Source: Desulfonatronum thiodismutans (GTDB lineage: Bacteria > Desulfobacterota > Desulfovibrionia > Desulfovibrionales > Desulfonatronaceae). From it: a stretch of 64,000 bases of DNA. Position numbers and translations under genes: made by a program. The notes beneath the pieces are model-generated. The model saw only the letters and a program-made list of their open reading frames with translations. It was not told where the DNA came from and did not search any database. Below are positions 44,228 through 52,513 of this stretch, piece after piece (within the stretch, counting starts at the first letter, position 1; every line of letters begins with the position of its first letter). The stretch spans positions 310,001 to 374,000 of the forward strand of contig NZ_JPIK01000013.1 of the NCBI RefSeq assembly GCF_000717475.1. Direction: 5' to 3'.

Positions 44228-44780
44228 GTAACCGTTCCTGAACGTTTTCGCGCCAAGTCTGGCGCAAGGGCTGGCTCTTCTCCTCAAATTCCCGACGCAT
44301 CTCCCTGGGCAGCAGATCCGCCAGAATGGCCGCGAAGCGATTGACCTGGGGGGCCATCCGGGAGGAGGCCAGGATATCGGCTTTTGGCGAAAGAAACGTG
44401 GTCAGAACCAGGACCAGAAGAACGCAGATCAGTCCGCCTTTCAATAGTCCAATCACGCCCCCGGCAAAGCGATCCACCCAGCCCAGCAGGACGACCTTCA
44501 AGAGATGCCGCAGGACAGCCGCGACCATCAGGACGCCAACCAAACCGGTGCAGAAGACCAGGGCGTAGCTGATCAACTGAGCAGTGCCGCGATCCGGGAG
44601 AATACTCTCCACCAGGGGCAGGAGCATGGCGTGGTATTTGTTGGCCAGGAAGAATCCGGCAATCAGGCCGGCGACGGAAGAAATTTCACCGATAAATCCC
44701 CGGAACAGGCCGCGAATCATGGTGAATCCCAGGATGATCAGGATCAGGATGTCCAAGGTGTTCAGATCGGCTATGGGCAT
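44217..44780 (-). CDS. CvpA-family membrane protein
   Basis: 187 aa from the ATG at 44780 (MPIADLNTLDILILI, the typical start); an upstream ATG at 44861 gives a poor extension. Four membrane helices (about 8-28, 33-52, 70-92, 105-130) carry the family motif FRGFIGEISSVAGLIAG and WVDRFAGGVIGLLKG. CvpA proteins are linked to colicin V production and envelope integrity; the mechanism is unclear. The last three or four residues and the stop codon come from repeat copy B. Confidence 0.9.
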   Translation of the reverse strand: MPIADLNTLDILILIILGFTMIRGLFRGFIGEISSVAGLIAGFFLANKYHAMLLPLVESILPDRGTAQLISYALVFCTGLVGVLMVAAVLRHLLKVVLLGWVDRFAGGVIGLLKGGLICVLLVLVLTTFLSPKADILASSRMAPQVNRFAAILADLLPREMRREFEEKSQPLRQTWRENVQERLPVR

Positions 44781-45183
44781 GAGGGTGTCCAGCGATAGGC
44801 GTAATGGTGAACCCGGGAAGGGCTTTCGTGATGGATACGGGACGTGAACGGCTCGTATCATCTGACGAACGACGTTTGGAATCTGCCATGTTTCGCGGGC
44901 ACGGGCAACACCGGCTCTTGTGTCGCGGTTGGGGTTCCGGATGATTCGTGAAAGGCGGAATACTCCGGTTCAGCGGTTTGGGAGAGCGGAGCGGAAGGCC
45001 TGTCTTTCGGCCCTGTGCTTGTTGACGGTTTTTTTCCGCCTTTGACCTAAAATCGAATGCCTTGGTAAAAAACACCAAGTAAACAAAAACTGACCGGAAA
45101 GAACCTGAACGGAAGAGCAGCAACTGTAGAACAGCGTCGAGGAGCACTCACCACGGCGTGCCGGTCGAGAATCCCAGGAGATT
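44781..45183. other. Divergent intergenic region between cvpA and the DUF294 gene
   Basis: About 400 nt without a convincing gene. It should hold promoters for both directions. A possible -35/-10 pair towards the DUF294 gene is TTGACC (45042-45047) and TAAAAA (45066-45071), 18 nt apart. A 6-bp inverted repeat CTTGGT with ACCAAG lies on the -10 (45061-45079). Confidence 0.45.
45061..45079 (+). promoter_or_regulatory. Possible operator palindrome upstream of the DUF294 gene
   Basis: CTTGGT-7 nt-ACCAAG overlaps a weak -10 like box (TAAAAA, 45066-45071), 105 nt before the DUF294 start. The position suits a repressor site; the regulator is unknown and the match could be chance. Confidence 0.3.
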
Positions 45184-47124
45184 ATGGAAATGTTCACCGT
45201 CAAGGCGCCACAAAGCCACTCGCTCAATCCCGGCGTTGTCCTGGAATTTCTGCAACGGACCCTGCCGTTCAACGAACTGAGTCCTGGTGCCCTGGAGGAA
45301 CTGGCCGAAGACGCGGCGTTGGATTTTTTCCCCAAGGGGACGGTGATCCTGACGCAAGGGGTCTCGGATATCGCCCATTTGTTCCTGATTCAAAAAGGCG
45401 GTGTGAAGCTCTATTTGCAGGATGAATCCGGAGAGGTGAGCCTGAAGGATTTTCGCGGCGAGGGCGGCGTGTTCGGGGCCTTGGGCATTATCCGCGGCGC
45501 CAAGGCCAGCATGACCGTGGAGGCGCTGGAGGATACCTTCTGCTTCTTGTTGAACAAGCAGACCTTTTTGAACTTGGTCACAAACGATCCCCGTCTGGCG
45601 CAATACTATCTGAAATCCTTTTCCGAAAATTACATCCACAAGTCCTTTACCGAGCTGCGTCGGCAACGGCTGACGCCCAAGGGCGAGGGCTCGCTGATTC
45701 TGTTCAGCGTTCCGGTCTCGGACATGATCAAGCGCGACGTGGAGGCCGCCCCGGGTACCTATTCCGTGCAAAAAGCCGCCGAATACATGGCCCGGCACCG
45801 GATCGGCTCCCTGCTGGTGGAGGATGCCAAGGGCATCGTCCGCGGGATCATCACGGACAAGGATTTGCGGTCCAAGGTGGTGGCCAAGGGGCTGGAATAC
45901 CGCACGCCGCTTCGGGAGATCATGAGTTCCCCGGTGCGGACTATCCCCGCGGACGCTGTCTGCTTCGACGCCCTGCTGGCCATGATGACCCACCAGATTC
46001 ACCATTTGGCCGTGGAGGACGGGGGCAAGATCGTCGGCGTGGTCACGAGTCACGACATCATGGTGCTCCAAGGCCAGTCTCCGTTGTATCTGTTCCGGGA
46101 AATCATGGCTCAACGGACCTTCGAGGGCATACACGAGGTTTCCAGGCATGTTCCCCAGGTGGTTCGTCCGTTGATCGAGGAAGGCGGCAAGGCCGACAAC
46201 ATCACCCGGGTGATCACGGTGCTCAACGACTTGATCCTGGATCGCCTGCTGACCCTGCTCCAGGAGCAGCTCGGTCCGCCGCCCGTCCCCTTTTGTTGGA
46301 TGCTCATGGGTAGCGAGGGCCGCAAGGAGCAGACCTTTCGCACGGACCAGGACAACGCCCTGGTATACGCCGATCCCCGGGACGTGCAGGAAGCAGAGCG
46401 GGCTGATGCGTACTTTACCAAGTTCGCTGAAGAGGCCATCGAACATCTGGTCAAATGCGGATTCCCCCGGTGCCTGGGGGATATCATGGCCTCCAATCCC
46501 AAGTGGCGTTTGCCGTATTCCGCGTGGCGGGCCAATTTCGATCGCTGGGTCAGCGTGCCCGAGCCTCAGGAAGTTCTGCACTCCACGATCTTTTTCGATT
46601 TCCGGCCCGGTTACGGCGACAAGGCCCTGGCCGAAAAATTGCGGGATCACCTGACCAAGACCTTGCAAGGCAAGGAACTGTTTTTTCGGCATCTGGCCCA
46701 GGACTGCTTCACCTCCCGTCCTCCGCTCTCATTTTTTCGCAACTTCATCGTGGAACGCGACGGCGAGCACAAAAACCGGCTGGATCTCAAGGCCAGAGGC
46801 CTTGTTCCCTTCTGGGACTTCGCCAGGCTGATGGCCCTGCGCCACGGCAACCAAGAGACGAACACCCTGCGCAGGCTCAAGGCCGTGGCCGACGGCGGGC
46901 ATATCCCCGAGGAGCTCTACCGCAAAGCCCGAGAGGCTTATGAATTTCTGATGCAACTCCGGCTGGTGCATCAACTGAAGTTGCTGGAGGGGGGCAAGAC
47001 CCCGAACAACTTCGTCGATCCGGCGGAACTGACCGACCTGGAAAAACAAACCCTGAAAGGTGCGTTCTCGGTGATCACCAGTCTGCAGAACTACTTGAAG
47101 TCGGCCTTCATGCTCAACGTCTAA
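45184..47124 (+). CDS. cNMP-binding / CBS / DUF294 nucleotidyltransferase-like protein
   Basis: 646-aa cytoplasmic protein with ordered domains: cyclic-nucleotide-binding fold (about 20-140), CBS pair (about 185-300; RIGSLLVEDAKGIVRGIITDKDL, HHLAVEDGGKIVGVVTSHDI), DUF294 nucleotidyltransferase (about 345-480) with [20 protein letters not shown], and the DUF294 C-terminal helical domain (about 510-640). The G-S-x(7-8)-D-x-D pattern is that of GlnD-type transferases. First gene of exonuclease - DUF4212 - SSS symporter; probably senses nucleotide state and adjusts the transporter. The target is unproven. Confidence 0.88.
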   Translation: MEMFTVKAPQSHSLNPGVVLEFLQRTLPFNELSPGALEELAEDAALDFFPKGTVILTQGVSDIAHLFLIQKGGVKLYLQDESGEVSLKDFRGEGGVFGALGIIRGAKASMTVEALEDTFCFLLNKQTFLNLVTNDPRLAQYYLKSFSENYIHKSFTELRRQRLTPKGEGSLILFSVPVSDMIKRDVEAAPGTYSVQKAAEYMARHRIGSLLVEDAKGIVRGIITDKDLRSKVVAKGLEYRTPLREIMSSPVRTIPADAVCFDALLAMMTHQIHHLAVEDGGKIVGVVTSHDIMVLQGQSPLYLFREIMAQRTFEGIHEVSRHVPQVVRPLIEEGGKADNITRVITVLNDLILDRLLTLLQEQLGPPPVPFCWMLMGSEGRKEQTFRTDQDNALVYADPRDVQEAERADAYFTKFAEEAIEHLVKCGFPRCLGDIMASNPKWRLPYSAWRANFDRWVSVPEPQEVLHSTIFFDFRPGYGDKALAEKLRDHLTKTLQGKELFFRHLAQDCFTSRPPLSFFRNFIVERDGEHKNRLDLKARGLVPFWDFARLMALRHGNQETNTLRRLKAVADGGHIPEELYRKAREAYEFLMQLRLVHQLKLLEGGKTPNNFVDPAELTDLEKQTLKGAFSVITSLQNYLKSAFMLNV

Positions 47125-47133
47125 CCTGCCGTA

Positions 47134-47883
47134 ATGCATATGCTGACCATGATTCACCCACTGCAAAGCCTCTTCTCCTGGTGGCCTTCGTTGCCCTGGA
47201 ACCGCCGGGATGAACATGCCCTGCTCAAGGCCAACCGCGAGTACTTCTCCGCTTTCAGCCAGGACAAGCCCCTGACGGAGTACGAGTTCGTGGTTTTCGA
47301 CACGGAATTGACCGGCTTGAACGAGCGACGGGACGAGGTCGTGTCCATCGGCGCGGTGCGTATCCGGGAAATGCGCATCGATCTGCAGAACTGCTTTTAC
47401 ACCTGTATTCAACCGGATCAATACGTTCCCAAAAGCAGCACCTTGATCCACCGGATCACCCCTTGCCAGACCGAAGAGGCTCCCAAACTGGAGACCGTGC
47501 TTCCGGAGTTTGCGGAATTTTGCGGGCAAGCCTTGCTGGTTGGCCATAATATCGGACTGGATATCGGTTTCGTGAACCGAGCCTTGAAGAAGCATTTGGG
47601 CGGGGCCCTGCACAACCCCTGCCTGGATACCATGCGGCTGGCCATGCTGTACAAGGAGTCGCAGTGGGAGAACTACTACGACCGCTACAACCTCAACGTT
47701 TCCTATACCCTGACGGACCTGAGCAAGGAATACGGCCTGCCCCTGTTCGACGAGCACAACGCCCTGCAGGACGCCATGCAGACCGCGTATTTGTTTTTGT
47801 TCTTCGTGCACAAACTGCACGGTGGGAAGATCAAGACCCTGCGTGATCTGTTCTTGGCTGGGCGGAGTTGGCGCTGGGTGTAG
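47134..47883 (+). CDS. DnaQ-like 3'-5' exonuclease (DEDDh)
   Basis: 249 aa. Exonuclease motifs: ExoI FDTELTG with Asp and Glu, ExoII GHNIGLDIGFVNRAL, ExoIII EHNALQDAMQTAYL with the His and Asp. It resembles the epsilon subunit of DNA polymerase III but is a stand-alone paralogue, 9 nt after the DUF294 gene and in the same unit as the symporter. That pairing recurs with DUF294/SSS genes as far as I recall; the purpose is not known. Its TAG stop is followed immediately by repeat copy C. Confidence 0.87.
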   Translation: MHMLTMIHPLQSLFSWWPSLPWNRRDEHALLKANREYFSAFSQDKPLTEYEFVVFDTELTGLNERRDEVVSIGAVRIREMRIDLQNCFYTCIQPDQYVPKSSTLIHRITPCQTEEAPKLETVLPEFAEFCGQALLVGHNIGLDIGFVNRALKKHLGGALHNPCLDTMRLAMLYKESQWENYYDRYNLNVSYTLTDLSKEYGLPLFDEHNALQDAMQTAYLFLFFVHKLHGGKIKTLRDLFLAGRSWRWV

Positions 47884-48030
47884 CAGTCCGCTGAAAAACG
47901 CCCAATTGCTGCGTCGCTGCAAAAAGTTCAAACTCTCACGTATCAATAAATACGCTTCGATCTTGAACTTTTCTTGCTCCTTGCACTTGGGGTTTTTGAG
48001 CGAACTGCCAGTAAGGTCCTTTTTCAACTC
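47884..48030 (+). repeat. 147-nt dispersed hairpin element, copy C
   Basis: Same element in the opposite orientation to copies A and B, again 147 nt. CAGTCCG begins on the base after the exonuclease TAG. Inner stem AAAAAGTTCAA with TTGAACTTTT is kept. The far end (TTTTTCAACTC) lies about 105 nt before the DUF4212 start, so the element sits inside the presumed operon. Confidence 0.9.
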
Positions 48031-48137
48031 TCAGGTAGTCGACTATTGAAACAGTGCGGTGCCCTGCAAAGGAATGGGCAATGGGGTCCATTTCAAGCAG
48101 TTTTTGTATAGAAAACCTGAATCCTTGGGAGGGGAGC

Positions 48138-48389
48138 ATGAAGACACGAATGGATGAGTATTGGGGGAAGAACTTGCGATTGATCGCCATTCTTCTGGGG
48201 ATTTGGGCCGTCGTAGGCTATGTGTTCGGGATACTTCTGGTGAACCCGCTGAACAATATCAGCCTGGGTGGGTTTCCGCTGGGGTTTTGGTTCGCCCAGC
48301 AGGGATCGATTTACGTCTTCGTCGTGCTGATTTTTGTCTACTGCTATCTGATGAACAAGATGGACAAGGAATACGACGTACAAGAGTAG
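48138..48389 (+). CDS. DUF4212 small subunit of a sodium/solute symporter
   Basis: 83 aa from the ATG at 48138, behind GGAGGGGAG. Two membrane helices (about 14-36 and 52-74) with the family motif WGKNLRLIAILLGIWAVVGY, and FWFAQQGSIYVFVVLIF in helix 2. DUF4212 proteins accompany SSS transporters of the VC_2705 subfamily, as here (symporter 73 nt downstream), probably as a stabilising or regulatory subunit. Confidence 0.87.
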   Translation: MKTRMDEYWGKNLRLIAILLGIWAVVGYVFGILLVNPLNNISLGGFPLGFWFAQQGSIYVFVVLIFVYCYLMNKMDKEYDVQE

Positions 48390-48462
48390 CGGTATTCATT
48401 GGCATTCATGTCCATGATCCGGCATTAGCCGGTGCGCCATGGACGAACACGAGGAGCATCCC

Positions 48463-50238
48463 ATGTCGATCTTAGCCTGGACCTATATCATGGTCTTCAT
48501 AACATTCGGGTTGTATTTAACCATTGCCTGGCGCTGCCGCGTGCAGGACACCAAGGGGTTTTACGTTGCCGGCGGCGGGGTGCCGCCCCTGGCCAACGGC
48601 CTGGCCACGGCCGCGGACTGGATGAGCGCGGCCTCGTTCATCTCCATGGCCGGGATGATCTCCTTTCTGGGCTATACCGGAGCCGTGTACCTGATGGGTT
48701 GGACCGGGGGCTACGTGCTTTTGGCGTTGCTTTTGGCCCCGTATCTGCGCAAATTCGGCAAGTTCACGGTGCCGGACTTCGTGGGCGACCGCTACTACTC
48801 GAGCACGGCCCGGCTGGTGGCCCTGATCTGCGCCATCTTCGTCTCCATCACCTACGTTGTCGGCCAGATGCGCGGCGTGGGCATCGTGTTCAGCCGGTTT
48901 CTGGAAGTGGACGTGAACACCGGGGTGTTCATCGGGATGGCCATCGTGTTTTTCTACGCGGCCCTGGGCGGAATGAAGGGCATCACCTGGACCCAGGTGG
49001 CCCAGTACTGCGTCTTGATCACGGCCTTCGTGATCACCGCCGTGGCCCTTTCCATAAAGGTCACGGGCAATCCCATCCCGCAACTGGGCTTTGGCTCGAC
49101 CATTGCCGAGGGACAGTATGCCGGACAGTACTTGCTTTCGGCCCTGGACCATATCGCCACGGACCTGGGGTTTCGTGAATACACCTCGGCCTTTGGTCCG
49201 GGGAACATGAACATGCTCTCGGTGATCTGCATTACCATGGCCCTGATGGTCGGCACCGCCGGACTGCCCCACGTGATCATCCGCTTCTACACCGTGCCCA
49301 GCGTGAAGGCCGCCCGGATCAGCGCGGGCTACGCCCTGCTGTTCATCGCCATCCTGTACACCACTGCTCCGGCCGTGGCCGCCTTTGCTCGGTACAACAT
49401 CATCGACAGCCTCAACGAGCAGCCGTATGCCGATGCCCCGACCTGGTTCACCAACTGGGAACAGACCGGACTGGTGGCCTGGGTGGACAAGAACGACGAC
49501 GGCATAATGCAATTCCGGGGCGGGGCTCCCTTTGCCGGAATTCCGCGATTCACCGGGGAGATCGGAATCCACGGGCAGCGGCTGGTGGCCAACGACCCCA
49601 CGGACAACCCCAACGAGCTGTACATTGACCGGGACATCATCGTGCTGGCCAACCCGGAAATCGCCAACCTGCCCAACTGGGTCATCGCACTGGTGGCGGC
49701 CGGAGGTCTGGCCGCGGCCTTGTCCACGGCCTCGGGCCTGCTCATCGTCATCTCGTCCTCGGTGTCCCACGACCTCTACTACCGGATGATCAACCGCCAG
49801 GCCACGGAAAAGCAGCGCATGCTGGTCAGCCGGATCATGATCGGCGTGGCCGTGGTCATCGCCGGGTACTTCGGCATCAATCCACCAGGATTCGTGGCCC
49901 AGATCGTGGCCTTTGCCTTCGGTCTGGCCGCCTCGTCCTTCTTCCCGGTGATCATCATGGGCATCTTCTCCAAGCGGATGAACAAGGAAGGAGCCATTGC
50001 CGGGATGACCGCGGGCATCGGGTTCACCATGTTCTACATCATCCAGACCCGGTTCTTCGGTGTGGACCCCTGGTTCTTCGGGATCACCGCGGAAGGCATC
50101 GGGACCATCGGCATGCTCTTGAATTTCGCCGTGGCCCAGATCGTCTCCTCCATGACCAAGGCCCCACCCCAGGAGATCCAAGACCTCGTGGAGTCCATCC
50201 GCTCGCCGCGCGGCGCCGGAGCGGCCGTGGATCACTGA
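48463..50238 (+). CDS. Sodium/solute symporter, acetate-permease-like (VC_2705 type)
   Basis: 591 aa from ATG 48463 (GAGGAG 6 nt upstream). About 13 membrane helices of the SSS (LeuT-like) fold; recognisable parts are KGFYVAGGGVPPLANGLATA, ADWMSAASFISMAGMI and the helix ALGGMKGITWTQV. A large hydrophilic insert (about 325-395, with VDKNDDGIMQFRGG resembling an EF-hand-like acidic loop) is typical of this subgroup and absent from the second symporter at 57 kb. Likely substrate acetate or a related carboxylate, sodium-driven; inferred. Its 3' end is duplicated at 51169. Confidence 0.9.
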   Translation: MSILAWTYIMVFITFGLYLTIAWRCRVQDTKGFYVAGGGVPPLANGLATAADWMSAASFISMAGMISFLGYTGAVYLMGWTGGYVLLALLLAPYLRKFGKFTVPDFVGDRYYSSTARLVALICAIFVSITYVVGQMRGVGIVFSRFLEVDVNTGVFIGMAIVFFYAALGGMKGITWTQVAQYCVLITAFVITAVALSIKVTGNPIPQLGFGSTIAEGQYAGQYLLSALDHIATDLGFREYTSAFGPGNMNMLSVICITMALMVGTAGLPHVIIRFYTVPSVKAARISAGYALLFIAILYTTAPAVAAFARYNIIDSLNEQPYADAPTWFTNWEQTGLVAWVDKNDDGIMQFRGGAPFAGIPRFTGEIGIHGQRLVANDPTDNPNELYIDRDIIVLANPEIANLPNWVIALVAAGGLAAALSTASGLLIVISSSVSHDLYYRMINRQATEKQRMLVSRIMIGVAVVIAGYFGINPPGFVAQIVAFAFGLAASSFFPVIIMGIFSKRMNKEGAIAGMTAGIGFTMFYIIQTRFFGVDPWFFGITAEGIGTIGMLLNFAVAQIVSSMTKAPPQEIQDLVESIRSPRGAGAAVDH

Positions 50239-50269
50239 TCAACGTAATTCGTCAAACTTGAAACAGCAG

Positions 50270-50311
50270 CGCCCCCTTCCCGCGATTCAAGCGGGAAGGG
50301 GGCGTTTTTTT
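50270..50311 (+). terminator. Intrinsic terminator of the first symporter operon
   Basis: A perfect 14-bp stem CGCCCCCTTCCCGC with GCGGGAAGGGGGCG (50270-50304) is followed by seven T. A diverged copy is at 51264. Confidence 0.95.
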
Positions 50312-50436
50312 GAGATCTCAGTGACACGCAATCCTTGTGTTTTTTCCCCAGCGACCTTTGCGCCCTGCTTGAGCGTTGAGCGAGATCTCGTGCGGGCGCT
50401 TCGCTGACCTTTTTTGGGTTGGGGGCATGGCCCGCG

Positions 50437-50808
50437 CTAGATCACCCTGCAATCATAGAGATGAAACTTTGGATCATCCGTCATGACGGGGATGCCGTGG
50501 ACCAGGGATTGAGCGATGATCATGCGGTCAAAAGGATCACGATGATGGAACGGTAATTGACCCAGAAGCATGGCTTCCCGCCCGGCAAAGTTCAGAATTT
50601 CAACACGCATCGCGCTCGCCATTTCTATTGCGTCGAAATTAATATTTATTTTTCCTATCGAATGCTTGATCATCATCTCCGCGATGCTCATGGCGCTCAA
50701 GAAAATTTCATTCGCACGTGATTCAAGGGCAAATTTTCGATTTTGTTTGAGTTTCTCTGGAGAGGATAACATCCACAGGAAAATATGGGTGTCCACCAGA
50801 ATTTTCAC
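50437..50808 (-). CDS. PIN-domain toxin (VapC family)
   Basis: 123-aa predicted ribonuclease toxin. PIN acidic residues: Asp in ILVDTHIFLWML, Glu in SIAEMMIKH, Asp in HHRDPFDRMIIAQ and Asp in PVMTDDPKF. Its ATG overlaps the antitoxin stop (ATGA), as in vap operons. The pair is AT-rich relative to its neighbours and lies between two copies of the symporter 3' end, which suggests later arrival. Confidence 0.88.
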   Translation of the reverse strand: MKILVDTHIFLWMLSSPEKLKQNRKFALESRANEIFLSAMSIAEMMIKHSIGKININFDAIEMASAMRVEILNFAGREAMLLGQLPFHHRDPFDRMIIAQSLVHGIPVMTDDPKFHLYDCRVI

Positions 50809-51038
50809 AGCCGTTCTCCGTGGAACATGGCATTGATTTCCTCGTCTTCCTCAAGGAAATCGTCGGGAATATGGATTTTGCCCGCCAACAGGCCGAGTTT
50901 GCGTTTTTCCTTTGGCTTGTGCAGTTGCAACTCAACCAGAGGCAGATTGTTTTTGGCAATGATGACCTCTTCACCGTGGTAGGCCATGTCTATCAGTTTG
51001 GAAAGGTTCGCCTTTGCTTCGGAAACATTGACAATCAT
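50805..51038 (-). CDS. Phd/YefM-type antitoxin
   Basis: 77 aa from the ATG at 51038 (GAGGAG 6 nt upstream). N-terminal DNA-binding fold of the Phd/YefM family: VNVSEAKANLSKLIDMAYHGEEVIIAKNNLPLVEL. The C-terminus is acidic (DDFLEEDEEINAMF) and should wrap the PIN toxin. It precedes and overlaps the toxin gene and probably autoregulates the pair. Confidence 0.87.
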   Translation of the reverse strand: MIVNVSEAKANLSKLIDMAYHGEEVIIAKNNLPLVELQLHKPKEKRKLGLLAGKIHIPDDFLEEDEEINAMFHGERL

Positions 51039-51168
51039 GACGGACTCCTCTTCAGGCTTGAGCAAGTTGACCAACAGTACTCATTGAGGTCAGGTTGGTC
51101 AAATCTGCATCCCTTTTTCGTGCCCCCTTTATTTCCCCGCTTCCTTCCCATCGCTGTTTCTCCGCTTG

Positions 51169-51240
51169 CCCCAAAAGATACAAGACCTCGTGGAATCAAT
51201 CCGTTCGTCGCGCGGCGCCGGAGCGGCCGTGGATCATTAG
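51169..51240 (+). pseudogene. Duplicated 3' remnant of the SSS symporter gene
   Basis: The last 24 codons of the symporter (50167-50238) recur here exactly 1002 nt downstream: PQKIQDLVESIRSSRGAGAA then VDH and a stop, against PQEIQDLVESIRSPRGAGAA in the intact gene. Seven base changes are seen, five of them silent. The 21-nt spacer after the stop and the terminator are duplicated too, with no length change. It looks like the tail of a former tandem symporter copy. Confidence 0.85.
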
Positions 51241-51263
51241 CCAGCGTTCTACATCAATTCTGA

Positions 51264-51313
51264 AACAGCAACGCCCCCTTCCCGCGATCCAAGCGTGAAG
51301 GGGGCGTTGCTGT
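51264..51313 (+). terminator. Second, diverged copy of the symporter terminator
   Basis: AACAGCAACGCCCCCTTC pairs with GAAGGGGGCGTTGCTGTT (18 bp, 15-nt loop). It descends from the same duplication as the remnant before it, but has lost the long T-tract (only TTT). Confidence 0.7.
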
Positions 51314-51454
51314 TTATGCACGATGCTTTTCGTCTTTTTTCTTGCGAGAGGTTGTTGATTTTGGCATGAGTTGAAACCAGAAATGAAAACCTTTCATTTA
51401 GGCGGGGCTTTTGTGATGATGTCACATGACGTCATTCCCACGAGGAGAAAAATA

Positions 51455-52489
51455 ATGCCGGCATCCGCATCCCGGTTCATCCCGGGGTTTTTGATCATGA
51501 TGGTCGCCCTGTGCCTGGTCGCCTGTGATCGTGCGCCGGATCGTCTTTCAAAGACCGAACTTACGCCTTTGACCGTGGCCGCCTCCAAGTATGTCGGCAG
51601 CGCTCCGGTCTTCGTGGCCCACAAGCTCGGCTTTTTTCAGGAGCAAGGCCTTGATGTCGAGCTGATCATCAACAATGCCGGAGTGGAAGACTTCCAGGAC
51701 CTTTTGCGCGGGGACGCCCAGATCGCCATGGTGGCGGAGCTGCCCCTGGTCTATTCGGCCTTTGACAAACGGAAATACACCGACGAGGAGCGAGAAGACT
51801 TCGTGATTATCTCGGACATGGTTCTGGCCAACAATATATCCCAGGTTCTGGTCCGTACGGACCGGGGTATTGAAGGCCCTGAGGACATCCGTGGCAAGTC
51901 CGTGGCCGTGCCCATGGGGACGAGCATCGACTTCCTGCTGGATCTGTTCTTGACGACCCACGGCATTGATCGCTCAGAGATCGAATTGCGGGATATGGAC
52001 GTGCTGTCTCAGGTGGAGGCCATTGTGCAGGGTGATGTGGATGCTGTTTTTGCCTGGCAACCCCATGTGGGCGAGGCGGAGCTGCGGCTTGGCGAGCAGG
52101 GGCGGAGCCTGCCTCTGAACCTGTTTTACCACAATGCCTGGCTGGCCGTGAGCATGAAGGAATTCGCCGGACGGCAGCCGGAAGTCCTGGAGAGTTTCCT
52201 GCGCGCGTTGTTCATGGCGGAAACCTACCTGCTCGCTCAGCCTGAGTCGGCCATTGCCATCCATGCCGAATATGCCCGAATGGAACCAGAGGTGATCGCC
52301 CGGGTCTGGAACGACGTGACCTTTTGGGTATCCTTGAGCGAAGGCTTGTTGACGACCATGGAGGACCAAGCCCGCTGGATCATTCGCAACGGCTGGGCCG
52401 ACGCGACAACGGTTCCGAATTTCCATGAATATCTCGATATCGGCCCCCTGAACAGGGTCAATCCTGAACGCCTGACCATCATCCAATGA
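51455..52489 (+). CDS. NMT1/THI5-like (SsuA/TauA-type) substrate-binding lipoprotein
   Basis: 344 aa from the ATG at 51455 (GAGGAG 7 nt upstream). Lipoprotein signal with lipobox LVAC near residue 23. The mature part is a type II periplasmic-binding fold: TVAASKYVGSAPVFVAHKLGFFQEQGLDVELI, GKSVAVPMGTSIDFLLDLFL, DVDAVFAWQPHV. Relatives bind sulfonates, nitrate-like anions or thiamine precursors. No permease or ATPase gene accompanies it; a histidine kinase follows 24 nt later, so it may be the ligand sensor of that kinase. Confidence 0.85.
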   Translation: MPASASRFIPGFLIMMVALCLVACDRAPDRLSKTELTPLTVAASKYVGSAPVFVAHKLGFFQEQGLDVELIINNAGVEDFQDLLRGDAQIAMVAELPLVYSAFDKRKYTDEEREDFVIISDMVLANNISQVLVRTDRGIEGPEDIRGKSVAVPMGTSIDFLLDLFLTTHGIDRSEIELRDMDVLSQVEAIVQGDVDAVFAWQPHVGEAELRLGEQGRSLPLNLFYHNAWLAVSMKEFAGRQPEVLESFLRALFMAETYLLAQPESAIAIHAEYARMEPEVIARVWNDVTFWVSLSEGLLTTMEDQARWIIRNGWADATTVPNFHEYLDIGPLNRVNPERLTIIQ

Positions 52490-52513
52490 CCTTCATCGTA
52501 TGCCCGTCATCTT

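Noticed and set aside
51371..51454. Upstream ATG for the NMT1-like lipoprotein
   Set aside because: The ATG at 51455 has the ribosome site and begins directly at the lipoprotein signal; the extension is not protein-like.
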